From Flavilitoribacter nigricans DSM 23189 = NBRC 102662 (GTDB lineage: Bacteria; Bacteroidota; Bacteroidia; Chitinophagales; Saprospiraceae), in assembly GCF_002646595.1 (NCBI RefSeq), contig NZ_PDUD01000018.1, forward strand, positions 372,001-436,000: DNA of 64,000 bases, in the 5' to 3' direction. Positions 18,283 through 26,477 of this stretch are shown here, one piece after another. Below the pieces are notes generated by a model. That model was not told the origin of the DNA and ran no database searches. It saw only the letters and a program-made list of their open reading frames with translations. The position numbers and the translations under genes were made by a program. Numbering within the stretch: the stretch's first letter is position 1; each line of letters starts with the position of its first letter.

Positions 18283-20700
18283 CTACTCGTCCTTAATCGT
18301 ACGCGCCGGGTTCAGGATAGCCACCCGGTACGTCTGATAGCCCACCGTCAGGAAGGCAAAACTAAAGAGCAATACCGCAGCCAGGATCAGGCTCAGCCAG
18401 GGGAAGCTGATGCGGTAGTGATAATTATTCAGCCATTCGTTCATGCCCACGAAGATCAGCGGCATGCCGATCACCACCGCCAGCAGGATCAGCCAGAGGT
18501 AATCTTTGAAGAACAGTACGATAATACTGCTGACCGAAGCACCGAGTACCTTGCGAACACCAACTTCTTTGGTCCGCTGGTTAGACAAAAAAGCTGCCAG
18601 TCCAAACAGCCCTAAGGTAGCCACGATAATGGCCAGGATAGAGAAGTTAGCAAATAGCTGGCCAAAACGTTTTTCTTCAATGTACAACTGTTCAAAACGC
18701 TGGTCCAGGAATTCGTAGCTGAGGGGTGCGTTCGGGAAGAAACGGTCCCAGGTGCCTTCCAGTTGAGCCAGCGTGGAGCCGATAGTTTCGTCCGATAGTT
18801 TCAATACCATGCTCCGGGTAAGCGGACTGTAAAAGAACACCGTCGGTTCTACCTGATTTTTTAGGGTGGTCCGGTTGAAGTTATTGATCACCCCGACGAT
18901 CGGGAACTGGGTATTGTCTTCGTTCCGGCCAAACTGCAGCTTTTGGTTGATCACCGACTCCGGATCGCTTATTCCCAGCAGGCCGAGGAGGGCCTCATTA
19001 ACGATGATGCCGTTGGTATCGGCAGCGATTTCCCGGTCAAAATTGCGTCCGGCTTCCAGCTCGATCGACAGGGCGTCGAGCAGTCGGTCGTCCATCCGGT
19101 TGATATATACGGTGGCTTCTACCCGATCCGTATTACCCACGATCCGCACGCCGCCGCTGCTGGAACTGATATTGGAACTTCCCCCACCGGGCAGGCTGGA
19201 AATACCGGCCAGGCTTTCCACCCCATCCAATCGCAACAGTTCATTGGAAAAGGCTTCGTACTTGCTCGCGAACTCCGCCTCCCGATCCGAATCGAAAGAT
19301 GGATTTTTGATCCCGATGGTCTGATCGATCTGCATGCCCAGGTCTTTACCGGTCATGTAATTGATCTGCTGGTAGATGATCATGGTACCGGCGATCAGGA
19401 TCAGCGAGGCTGTAAATTGCATCACCACCAGCGCTTTCCGCAAAAACACCCCTCGTTTGGAATGGCTAAACCGACCGCGCAGAATACCGATGGGTTTAAA
19501 AGAGGACAGCAAAACCGCCGGATAAGCTCCCGCCAGAAAAGTGCCAAGCAGGAAAAAACCGCCCAGCTTCAGCAGGAAATCCTGATTCCCCCAGATGGTA
19601 GCCAGAATCTCCTTGCCGACCAGATCATTGAAATAGGGCAGCAGGATCTTGGCCAGTAAAACGGCTGCTATGGCACCCAGAAAGTTGATCAACAGGGATT
19701 CGGTCAAAAACTGGCCGATCAGTTGTTTTTTGCGGGCGCCGACTACCTTTCGTAATCCCACTTCCTTAGCCCGTTCCAAAGCCCGGGCAGTGGAGAGATT
19801 AGTATAGTTTACCCAGGCAATGATGAGAATGAATAAAGAAATGATACTCAAAAAACCTACGGCCTTCGCACTACCGTGCACTTCCGGCTCAAAGGTAAAG
19901 TCCGAATGGAGGTGAATGCTTTCTACCGGCTGCAGGTTGAAAACCAGTTTGGATTCCTCTCCCAGGTATTTCCGGCTGAGCGCGGGTAGACGTTCGTTCA
20001 GAGCCGCCAGATCGGCCTGCTTATCCAAGAGCAGATAAGTGTAATAATTGTAGCCGTTCCAGCCGTCCTGCTGGATCTGTTCCTGTACGCTCTTCAGCGA
20101 AAAAAGCATATCGAACTTGTAGTGCGTATTCTCCGGCGTATCTTCCAGGAGGCCTACCACTTCAAGTTCGGTATTGGAGCCGGTCAGCATTTCCATACTC
20201 TGGCCAATGGGATCCTCCGAACCGAAGTATTTTTCGGCCATGCTTTGGGTCAGGACAATAGTGTTCGGCTTGCTGAGCAGGTCTTCGGCATTCCCGGAAA
20301 CCAACGGATAGTGGAAGAGCCGCAGGAAACTGGAATCAACGGCCAGCAGTCCTTTTTCCTCCACCACTTCCGCTCCCTTGCGAAAAACCACCGAATTGGT
20401 TTTCAGCGTGGTCGTATAACTGAGTACTTCCGGAAGGTCATTCATTAGGGCGGCACCGGAAGGCGCAAAGGACATCGCGTCCCTTACCTGAATTTTTCCG
20501 TCAACAATATTGTCCGTGGTTAAGCGATAGATCTGATCGGAATTGGTGTGGAATTTATCGTAACTTTTTTCAAAGCCGATATACTGATCGATCAGCAGAA
20601 AAGCGGCGAGGCCGATGGCCAGGCCCAACACATGGATGAGGGTATACCATTTGTGTTTGAGTAGGTTGCGTACGCCTACTTTCAGATAGTTTTTTAACAT
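18283..20700 (-). CDS. FtsX/MacB-type ABC transporter permease
   Basis: This 805-residue protein has the architecture of the large Bacteroidota permeases. It has an N-terminal helix (~20-40), a MacB-type periplasmic domain, an FtsX block of helices near 285-430, a second periplasmic domain (about 460-660) and a final FtsX block to the C-terminus. The signatures ARALERAKEVGLRKVVGA and the related TKEVGVRKVLGA mark the two FtsX halves. Such proteins use mechanotransmission to act on periplasmic substrates, in lipoprotein release, peptide efflux or envelope stress. No ATPase subunit gene adjoins it. It lies 116 bases downstream of the BlaI-M56 pair on the same strand and may belong to that regulon; that is inference. 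Confidence 0.9.
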   Translation of the reverse strand: MLKNYLKVGVRNLLKHKWYTLIHVLGLAIGLAAFLLIDQYIGFEKSYDKFHTNSDQIYRLTTDNIVDGKIQVRDAMSFAPSGAALMNDLPEVLSYTTTLKTNSVVFRKGAEVVEEKGLLAVDSSFLRLFHYPLVSGNAEDLLSKPNTIVLTQSMAEKYFGSEDPIGQSMEMLTGSNTELEVVGLLEDTPENTHYKFDMLFSLKSVQEQIQQDGWNGYNYYTYLLLDKQADLAALNERLPALSRKYLGEESKLVFNLQPVESIHLHSDFTFEPEVHGSAKAVGFLSIISLFILIIAWVNYTNLSTARALERAKEVGLRKVVGARKKQLIGQFLTESLLINFLGAIAAVLLAKILLPYFNDLVGKEILATIWGNQDFLLKLGGFFLLGTFLAGAYPAVLLSSFKPIGILRGRFSHSKRGVFLRKALVVMQFTASLILIAGTMIIYQQINYMTGKDLGMQIDQTIGIKNPSFDSDREAEFASKYEAFSNELLRLDGVESLAGISSLPGGGSSNISSSSGGVRIVGNTDRVEATVYINRMDDRLLDALSIELEAGRNFDREIAADTNGIIVNEALLGLLGISDPESVINQKLQFGRNEDNTQFPIVGVINNFNRTTLKNQVEPTVFFYSPLTRSMVLKLSDETIGSTLAQLEGTWDRFFPNAPLSYEFLDQRFEQLYIEEKRFGQLFANFSILAIIVATLGLFGLAAFLSNQRTKEVGVRKVLGASVSSIIVLFFKDYLWLILLAVVIGMPLIFVGMNEWLNNYHYRISFPWLSLILAAVLLFSFAFLTVGYQTYRVAILNPARTIKDE

Positions 20701-20816
20701 GTCGGGTGATTTCGGTTGAAATAATTCCTAAAGTAAAAATTATTCAGGAAGATAAAAAGGCATCAAAGCGAAACCACCCGATTCAATGCTGAAAATAGAA
20801 GAAACGCAGGGGGAAC

Positions 20817-22130
20817 CTATTCGGAACTGAAGGTACCGACCATGATCCCGGTGAACTTACTGAAGGTCCGGCGTTCTTCCGGATCCAGGCTTTTGGGCGT
20901 GCCCACACCGACCACGACTTTGTTGCCTTTGTCGCGGGTGTAGTAAAAGATCAGCGGCTCATTGATCACTCTGCCATTGTTGTAGGATTCCACCACGTGG
21001 TGCTGACCGCCGAATGCCGCATGAAAACTGATCCGGGTAATTTCGCCCTGACGGTTGTATTCCACTTTGGTGCCGTCCAGGTCGACCCCGGTTTTCTCCA
21101 GTCGTAAAAAAATGGTATTCACGTCCTTTTCGGAAAGTTCACCGGAAATTTTCATGTAGATGCTCTGTCCCGGCTCGAGGTCGAGTACCATATCCGAATC
21201 GGAAACGTTGACCTGTACTTCCTGTCCGCTGACAGTCGACTGAAAGGCCAGCAGGAGCAATAAAGTGAGTGGAAGGAAAGAAAAATAGTTAAGTAAAAAC
21301 AGTCGGGAAGATCTCTTGCGATTCATCATTACAATACGGGTTTTTATATGTGAATAATTAAAGTGATTAACCGACCGGACCATTGCGTCCGGTACACTTA
21401 TTTTTAGCAGATCCAGCTGGTAATTTTTCCGATCGTTGCCGGCGCTGAGCACCGCACGATCGGCGATAAATTCCAGATTCAGTTTTACCTGCCTTTTCAG
21501 TTGCCAGGCTAATGGATGGAACCAGAGCACTGCCGTAAAAACCTCCATAAACAGGATATCCAGGGTGTGCCACTCCCGCACGTGCACCTGCTCGTGCTGC
21601 AGGATGTGGTGGAGTTCCTGATCCGAATGCCCGCCAGGGTGCACCACCACATACCGGAAAAAGGCCAGTGGTGGGATCGATAAGGGCACCCGGATCAACG
21701 TGAACGGACCGAAGCGCTCGGGGGTTCCGCTTTTGATCAACCGGCGCAGGTTATTCAATTCCAGGCCGGTGCGGAACAGATACCAGAGCAATCCCAGGCA
21801 ATAAATACCGGCGAGGAGCAGGCCCACTCTCCCTCTGGCCTTCCCAGCCGGCTTTTCCACAACGATCGCCTCTTCCGCAGCTTGTGCAGTAGTGGTTGCC
21901 GCAACGTCCTGCGGGAGACCGATCTCGGACCATCCGGAGCTGAATTCGACCGGAAATTTCACGTCCCAGTTAGCGGGAAATTCTATTAGCGGAAGCGTCA
22001 ACGATACAAACGCGATCGCCAGCAATACGCCCCGGTTGATCTGGTAGAAAGTCGATTTCCGGAGCAAAAGCCAGAAAAAACCGTAGAGCAAAGCCAGGCA
22101 AAGGCTGATCTTTAACAGTAGGGTGATCAT
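20817..22130 (-). CDS. M56 family (BlaR1-like) membrane metallopeptidase
   Basis: This 437-residue protein has N-terminal membrane helices (about 1-20, 35-55 and one near 105) and a cytoplasmic gluzincin domain with the zinc motif HEQVH (His179, Glu180, His183). A further transmembrane segment near residue 280-300 leads to a C-terminal extracytoplasmic domain. In the BlaR1/MecR1 family the external domain senses a signal and the protease then inactivates the BlaI repressor. The sensor here is not a penicillin-binding domain (no SxxK motif seen), so the signal is unlikely to be a beta-lactam. Its ATG shares one base with the blaI stop (TAATG), so the two are translationally coupled. Confidence 0.9.
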   Translation of the reverse strand: MITLLLKISLCLALLYGFFWLLLRKSTFYQINRGVLLAIAFVSLTLPLIEFPANWDVKFPVEFSSGWSEIGLPQDVAATTTAQAAEEAIVVEKPAGKARGRVGLLLAGIYCLGLLWYLFRTGLELNNLRRLIKSGTPERFGPFTLIRVPLSIPPLAFFRYVVVHPGGHSDQELHHILQHEQVHVREWHTLDILFMEVFTAVLWFHPLAWQLKRQVKLNLEFIADRAVLSAGNDRKNYQLDLLKISVPDAMVRSVNHFNYSHIKTRIVMMNRKRSSRLFLLNYFSFLPLTLLLLLAFQSTVSGQEVQVNVSDSDMVLDLEPGQSIYMKISGELSEKDVNTIFLRLEKTGVDLDGTKVEYNRQGEITRISFHAAFGGQHHVVESYNNGRVINEPLIFYYTRDKGNKVVVGVGTPKSLDPEERRTFSKFTGIMVGTFSSE

Positions 22131-22504
22131 TATTTATTCTGATTTTCTTCTCCTTTTTCGATCATATCAATGATCTCCTGGAGTTCGTCCTTGGTGATCT
22201 TATCTTCTTTGGCAAAGAAGGCAACCACATTTTTGAAGGAATTGCCGAATAGCCGGGCCATTTTCGGACTGAGCTGGCTTTTGGTGTATGCCTCTTTGGA
22301 GATTATGGGATAAAAGCGGAAAACCGATCCGAAATCTTCGTGATCCAGATATCCTTTGTTCTCCAGCTTTCGGATCACGGTTGCGATGGTATTAATGTGC
22401 GGTTTGGGATCCGGGAACTGCGCCCTCACCTCTTTTACAAAGGCCTGCTTGAGTTCCCAGATGATCATCATGATCTCTTCTTCCCGGTCAGTAAGTTTTT
22501 CCAT
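22130..22504 (-). CDS. BlaI/MecI/CopY family transcriptional repressor
   Basis: This 124-residue protein has the family's usual length. Residues 1-75 form a winged helix (LTDREEEIMMIIWEL, then INTIATVIRKLENKGYL) and the C-terminal helices provide dimerisation. BlaI-type dimers bind palindromes over their own promoter and are removed when the partner M56 protease is activated. The partner gene overlaps its stop by one base. Two identical 16-bp palindromic sites lie directly upstream and overlap the predicted promoter, so autorepression is well supported. The divergent ychF promoter is ~35 bp from the second site and might also be affected. Confidence 0.93.
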   Translation of the reverse strand: MEKLTDREEEIMMIIWELKQAFVKEVRAQFPDPKPHINTIATVIRKLENKGYLDHEDFGSVFRFYPIISKEAYTKSQLSPKMARLFGNSFKNVVAFFAKEDKITKDELQEIIDMIEKGEENQNK

Positions 22505-22521
22505 GGTTTCAGATTGTGGTA

Positions 22522-22567
22522 CAAGTATAAAACTATTTTTATAGTTCTGCCAACTATTTTTATAGTT
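22522..22567 (-). promoter_or_regulatory. blaI promoter with twin BlaI-type operators
   Basis: The same 16-base sequence with half-sites AACTAT and ATAGTT occurs twice, at 22531-22546 and 22552-22567, with start points 21 bp (two helical turns) apart. On the minus strand a promoter TTG (22551-22553) -N21- TATACTTG (22522-22529) is interleaved with them: operator 1 fills the spacer and operator 2 covers the -33 element. This is the layout expected for repression by BlaI dimers. Confidence 0.8.
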
Positions 22568-22602
22568 TAAAATATTTTTTCTGCTCTAGCCAACAAATTA
22601 TA

Positions 22603-22610
22603 TATCTTTG
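22603..22610 (+). promoter_or_regulatory. Bacteroidota -7 box (TATCTTTG) for ychF
   Basis: TATCTTTG matches TAnnTTTG and lies 20 bases before the ychF ATG. A weak -33 candidate (TTCTG, ending 22583) stands 19 bp upstream. The short distance implies a leader of only about a dozen bases. Confidence 0.5.
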
Positions 22611-22629
22611 CGGCCTCAAAAATTACGCT

Positions 22630-23727
22630 ATGGCTTTACAGTGTGGAATTGTCGGCTTGCCCAATGTTGGAAAATCAACCCTTTTCAATGCCTTGACCTC
22701 GGCCAAGGCCCTGGCCGCTAATTATCCTTTTGCAACGAAAGACCCCAATGTGGGCGTCATCACGGTACCGGATCCCCGACTGAATAAACTGGAAGAACTG
22801 GTCAATCCCCAGCGGGTGGTACCTACCACCATTGAGATCGTGGACATTGCCGGTCTGATCAAGGGAGCCAGCCAGGGCGAAGGTCTCGGAAACCAGTTCC
22901 TAGCCAACATCCGCGAGGTAGATGCCATCATTCACGTTGTTCGCTGCTTTGTGGATGACAATGTCGTGCACGTGGACGGTAGCGTCGACCCGGTACGCGA
23001 TAAGGAGATCATCGATACCGAACTCATCCTGAAGGATCTGGATACGGTTGAAAAGCGACTGGAAAAGCTCAAGAAGCAGGCCAAAAGCGCCGATAAGGAA
23101 GCACTGCGGAACGTCGAAACCGCACAGAAAATAAAAGCCCACCTGGAAAGCGGCGCGCCCGCCCGTAGCGCTCAGCTCGAAGAGGACGAAATTGCCCTCT
23201 ACAAGGATATGTTGCTGCTGACGGCTAAACCGATCCTCTACGTTTGCAATGTGGACGAAGACTCAGTACACGAAGGCAACGAACTGACCGAAGCTTTTAA
23301 ATCGGCTGTGGCCGACGAAAACGCGGAAGTGATCTACATCAGTGCCGGTATCGAAGCGGATATCGCCGAACTGGAGACCATGGAAGAACGCCTGGAATTC
23401 CTGCAGGATATGGGCCTCGAAGAACCGGGTGTGAACCGCCTGATCCGCGCCGCTTATTCCCTGCTCAACCTGATCACCTATTTCACCGCCGGTGAAAAAG
23501 AGGTCCGCGCCTGGACGATCCGTCGGGGTTTCAAAGCGCCCCAGGCCGCCGGTGTGATCCACTCCGATTTTGAAAAAGGCTTTATCCGCGCCGAGACCAT
23601 CAGATACAACGACTTTGTTTCGCTGGGCTCCGAACAGGCGGTAAAAGAAGCGGGAAAAATGAGTGTGGAAGGTAAAGAATACGTCGTGCAGGACGGAGAC
23701 GTAATGCACTTCCGCTTCAACGTGTAA
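22630..23727 (+). CDS. ychF: YchF/OLA1-family P-loop ATPase
   Basis: This 365-residue protein has the typical YchF length and order: an Obg-type P-loop domain starting at residue 4 with GLPNVGKSTLFNAL, switch motif DIAGLIKGASQGEGLGNQ, a coiled-coil insertion (about 130-200), and a C-terminal TGS domain ending in VVQDGDVMHFRFNV. YchF is a universally conserved ribosome-associated protein that prefers ATP to GTP, and its G4 motif here (NVDE, in YVCNVDED) fits that altered specificity. It influences translation and oxidative-stress responses. It is a single gene with its own promoter, divergent from blaI. Confidence 0.97.
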   Translation: MALQCGIVGLPNVGKSTLFNALTSAKALAANYPFATKDPNVGVITVPDPRLNKLEELVNPQRVVPTTIEIVDIAGLIKGASQGEGLGNQFLANIREVDAIIHVVRCFVDDNVVHVDGSVDPVRDKEIIDTELILKDLDTVEKRLEKLKKQAKSADKEALRNVETAQKIKAHLESGAPARSAQLEEDEIALYKDMLLLTAKPILYVCNVDEDSVHEGNELTEAFKSAVADENAEVIYISAGIEADIAELETMEERLEFLQDMGLEEPGVNRLIRAAYSLLNLITYFTAGEKEVRAWTIRRGFKAPQAAGVIHSDFEKGFIRAETIRYNDFVSLGSEQAVKEAGKMSVEGKEYVVQDGDVMHFRFNV

Positions 23728-23820
23728 GCGATTTGCGTTTCATTTGATCTTTTAAGTTGGGTGTTGTTGTCAAGTCGGTTGGAGGCCGGATCTTCCCGGT
23801 CTGGTTATTGGCAAATTTTG

Positions 23821-23828
23821 TATATTTG
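23821..23828 (+). promoter_or_regulatory. Bacteroidota -7 box (TATATTTG) before the 23900 gene
   Basis: TATATTTG fits the consensus exactly and lies 72 bases before the ATG at 23900. The -33 region has only a poor CTGG at 17 bp. Confidence 0.4.
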
Positions 23829-23899
23829 ACAGGCAAGCGGATAAACTCCGATGCACTAATTTACCGACTGTTTATTTTACGACTTAAAACACACCCGAC

Positions 23900-24205
23900 A
23901 TGTTAAACTTGACTATTCCCATTCCCAATCTTCCCGGAAAACAGGACATCGAAATTGAAATGAAAATGAACGGCCACCGGCAAAAACTCCGGTACCGGGT
24001 AGAGGTCATCGACTGGACCGAATGCCTGGTCTCCGAGGACGGTGACCGGGTTGACTGCATCCGGGAGCTCATCAATGAATACGATCAGGACTGGATGATC
24101 TACCACATCGGTGCCCCCGGCGAGGACTATGTGCCGCTGACGTTCATTCACAAAGAAGACTGGGCTGCGCAACACCGCTGGCTCTGGGGCGAAATGACCG
24201 TGTGA
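23900..24205 (+). CDS. Small hypothetical protein
   Basis: This 101-residue acidic protein is not recognised. It has no signal peptide or membrane segment. The sequence alternates short beta-like segments (LNLTIPIPNLP, KLRYRVEVIDW) with acidic stretches and a Trp-rich C-terminal half (DWMIYHIG, HKEDWAAQHRWLWGEM). Codon use looks like that of its neighbours, and a consensus -7 box precedes it, so it is probably a real, monocistronic gene. The MITE-like element at 24262 begins 57 bases after its stop. Confidence 0.65.
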   Translation: MLNLTIPIPNLPGKQDIEIEMKMNGHRQKLRYRVEVIDWTECLVSEDGDRVDCIRELINEYDQDWMIYHIGAPGEDYVPLTFIHKEDWAAQHRWLWGEMTV

Positions 24206-24261
24206 TTAAGCCGGTCATTGAACTGGCTCCTGATCCACGAAAAATTACGGTATCAGGGGCT

Positions 24262-24506
24262 GTATTTGTTCAGCGCAATAAGTAATCTAGAATTCACCGC
24301 AAAGACGCCAAGTCGCTAAGTTTTTATGATTTTTGCCTCCGGCAAAATCACAAATCTTTGCGCCCTCTACTGCGAAGGCTGCTCTCGGTATGGGCCCATT
24401 TGGGATTGACTTTGAAAAATTTGCGAATGCAAAGTTTTTCAAAGAAAGTTGCCATAAATCTTTGCGGCTTAGCGTCTTTGCGGTGATAAATACGCTGAAC
24501 AAATAC
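24262..24506. repeat. MITE-like element with nested inverted repeats
   Basis: The outer ends form a perfect 14-bp inverted pair: GTATTTGTTCAGCG (24262-24275) and CGCTGAACAAATAC (24493-24506). Inside lies a second perfect 15-bp pair, TCACCGCAAAGACGC (24294-24308) with GCGTCTTTGCGGTGA (24472-24486). The interior holds two more hairpins: GATTTTTGCC/GGCAAAATC near 24330-24350, and CTTTGAAAAA/TTTTTCAAAG near 24411-24445. No coding region is convincing inside it. A non-coding ~245-bp unit with terminal inverted repeats looks like a miniature inverted-repeat element. No flanking target duplication was clear, and other copies cannot be checked here. Confidence 0.6.
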
Positions 24507-24536
24507 TGCAAACGCTGCCTCGCTTCTTTGAGCTCA

Positions 24537-25523
24537 TTAACTATCCGCACGATAAGTCAGACCAATCTTCTCCCGCATACTATCCAGCAGCTGGATCAGA
24601 TCCAGACTAAAGGACAGCGGCAGGGCCTCGCTTTCTTTTTTCCCTTCCGCCAAACAACTCATCACTTCTTCCGCCTCGTAGGCATAACCGATACAGGGAT
24701 AATCAAAAAATACATCCTGTGGTCTTTCCCCCGGCAGCAGTAAGCTCATGCTCGTCGGTTCGTGCCAGCGCGAATGGATATGGATCACGCCTTCGCTACC
24801 GTAGATAAAGGCTTCCGTTTTGGTATCCGCGCGAATGGTGGAATGTATCTGGGCCATCTTCCCACCTTCGTAGGTAAATATTGCCGCCATCTCTTCATCG
24901 ATACCGGTAGGACCGATCACGCCGTGCGCCAGTATCTCCTGCGGTTTTCCCAATAACAGCAGGGACAGGAAGGTGGGATAGATCCCGATATCCAGCAGAG
25001 AGCCGCCCCCCAGTTCTTTGTTGTAGAGCCGGCCTTCCAGATTTCGTTCGGCCTTGAATCCGAAATCGGCTTTAACCGACTGGACTTCGCCGATCTTTCC
25101 TTCAGCGATCCATTTCAGCGCCTGCCGGGTGGTGGGTAAGAACCGGGTCCAGATGGCTTCCATCAAAAAGGTGTTGGAGCGACGGGCGGCCGCGATCATC
25201 TGTTCCACCTCTCCCGTATTCATGGCGAAAGGTTTTTCACAGAGTACGGGAATGCCTTTATCCAGGCACAAGATGGAAGCAGCGGCGTGGCCGGGGTGCC
25301 GCGTGGCTATGTAGACGGCATCCAGTTCCGGGCAATCCAGGATTTCTTCGTAGGTGCCGTAGGCGTACGGAGCACTATATTCATCCGCAAAAGTCTGGGC
25401 CCGGCCCTGATCGCGGGAGGCCACGGCAGACAAGCGGGCATTTTTGATGGTCTTGAGATCGGAGGCAAATTTGCGGGCAATTCTCCCCGCACCAATTATT
25501 CCCCAGTTGAAGGTTTCGGACAT
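24537..25523 (-). CDS. Gfo/Idh/MocA family oxidoreductase
   Basis: This 328-residue protein has an N-terminal Rossmann fold (WGIIGAGRIARKFASDL, GxGxxA nucleotide motif at residues ~10-15). The Gfo/Idh/MocA signature VLCEKPFAMN lies near residue 95, and the typical C-terminal alpha/beta domain contains GGGSLLDIGIYP. It resembles the trans-1,2-dihydrobenzene-1,2-diol dehydrogenase-like branch of the family. These enzymes oxidise or reduce sugars and related cyclic alcohols with NAD(P). It has no Tat signal and is cytosolic, unlike the second family member at 36621. It is monocistronic, with the MITE-like element 31 bases beyond its stop. Confidence 0.9.
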   Translation of the reverse strand: MSETFNWGIIGAGRIARKFASDLKTIKNARLSAVASRDQGRAQTFADEYSAPYAYGTYEEILDCPELDAVYIATRHPGHAAASILCLDKGIPVLCEKPFAMNTGEVEQMIAAARRSNTFLMEAIWTRFLPTTRQALKWIAEGKIGEVQSVKADFGFKAERNLEGRLYNKELGGGSLLDIGIYPTFLSLLLLGKPQEILAHGVIGPTGIDEEMAAIFTYEGGKMAQIHSTIRADTKTEAFIYGSEGVIHIHSRWHEPTSMSLLLPGERPQDVFFDYPCIGYAYEAEEVMSCLAEGKKESEALPLSFSLDLIQLLDSMREKIGLTYRADS

Positions 25524-25678
25524 GATCGAAATTTTAAATTCTGATCGTAAACTTAATCGTCCCGTTCGGGAATTTCAAATATATCCGTCAATTCACCGCA
25601 TTTTACCGGGGCTTTCCGGCCATCCACAGCAATTTAGGGGCAGTTCACAGCAATCAAAATGGGGACGGAGCAAATTGC

Positions 25679-25708
25679 TTGTATAAACAACAATTAACCT
25701 TTATTTTG
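25679..25708 (+). promoter_or_regulatory. Promoter for the small haem protein
   Basis: TTG at 25679-25681 and TTATTTTG at 25701-25708 are 19 bp apart. The TTTG core is intact, with one mismatch in the TA. The ATG at 25745 lies 37 bases downstream. Confidence 0.5.
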
Positions 25709-25744
25709 CCCGGATTACATCATAAACTTTAAACATGACAAGAA

Positions 25745-26131
25745 ATGAACAAAAAGCTTAGCATCATTTTATCTCTTGCGCTGGTCTTTTTCTTGTTTCA
25801 AAGTTCTGTAAGCAGTGCCAAAGATCCGATGCCTGCTAAATTCAAGTACACCAAGAAGGTAGATGAGCTGATCCACAGCAAATGCTACGGCTGCCACAGC
25901 GCCGAAGGTCGCTCTGACAAAGCTAAAAAAGCACTGATGTGGGATGATATCCCCAAAATGACGGGTGCCGACCAGGCTCACATCTTGGAAGAGATCCTGG
26001 ATGTAACGGAAGAGCGCTCCATGCCGCCCAAGGGAATGGTGGAACGCAAGCCGGAATTAAAACTAACCGACAAAGAAGTAGCCACTTTCCAAAAGTGGGC
26101 AAAAAAAATGTCCAAGCGAGTGAGCAAGTAA
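25745..26131 (+). CDS. Exported haem-binding (cytochrome c-like) protein
   Basis: This 128-residue protein has a signal peptide (about residues 1-25), one covalent haem motif CYGCH at residues 47-51, and a distal methionine in RSMPPKGM around residue 98, the likely sixth haem ligand. This matches the small haem-binding domain proteins of Bacteroidota, distantly related to cytochrome c. A very basic C-terminus (KKMSKRVSK) follows. It should reside in the periplasm and could carry electrons or sense redox state. No oxidase or dehydrogenase is adjacent, so its partner is unknown. A plausible promoter lies just upstream. Confidence 0.82.
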   Translation: MNKKLSIILSLALVFFLFQSSVSSAKDPMPAKFKYTKKVDELIHSKCYGCHSAEGRSDKAKKALMWDDIPKMTGADQAHILEEILDVTEERSMPPKGMVERKPELKLTDKEVATFQKWAKKMSKRVSK

Positions 26132-26200
26132 TTGCTAAGCCGCTGCTGGTCAAACTTAGAGTGAATTTGGGATTTTTTCTTTACGGCGAAAACAGTCAAT

Positions 26201-26281
26201 TTTATTGTTAATACTTTAGTTATTTTGAAGTGCATACCTGAGAGGTACGGACTGAAAAATAGCTAAAGTATTAACAATAAA
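26201..26281. repeat. 81-nt near-perfect hairpin
   Basis: The arms 26201-26226 and 26256-26281 pair over 26 positions with a single mismatch; the outer 19 bp (TTTATTGTTAATACTTTAG and its complement) are perfect. The 29-base interior continues the stem with AGT/ACT and TACC/GGTA pairs around a TGAGA loop. The whole segment is therefore one long helix as RNA, or a cruciform as DNA. It lies 70 bases after the haem protein gene and 44 bases before a terminator. It has no poly-T of its own and contains no gene. Confidence 0.8.
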
Positions 26282-26324
26282 GTGGCGTTTGCAGCCCGAT
26301 TAATAATTCCCAACCTCACTCTTT

Positions 26325-26365
26325 AAGCCTTTTGGAGTTTTGTACGAAACCCAAAAGGCTTTTTT
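26325..26365 (+). terminator. Rho-independent terminator
   Basis: AAGCCTTTTGG (26325-26335) pairs perfectly with CCAAAAGGCTT (26351-26361) over a 15-base loop, followed by a T run (26360-26365). It lies ~194 bases after the haem protein stop, so the transcript either has a long 3' end that includes the 81-nt hairpin or a separate small RNA ends here. Confidence 0.85.
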
Positions 26366-26384
26366 ATTATATTACATTTTAGGC

Positions 26385-26392
26385 TAACTTTG
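26385..26392 (+). promoter_or_regulatory. Bacteroidota -7 box (TAACTTTG) for the 26478 gene
   Basis: TAACTTTG matches TAnnTTTG exactly and is 86 bases upstream of the ATG. The -33 region is T-rich, overlapping the tail of the terminator, with no clean TTG. Confidence 0.4.
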
Positions 26393-26477
26393 TACACCAA
26401 TATCGGGATTCCTTTCGTTGTCTGATATATTAGATGAATTCCCTTATTTTTTTGATACAAGTCGCTAAGTTATTTCC

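Noticed and set aside
20817-22504. Beta-lactam resistance operon
   Set aside because: The M56 protein has no SxxK penicillin-binding domain and no beta-lactamase gene is linked; the BlaI/BlaR1 resemblance is at the family level.
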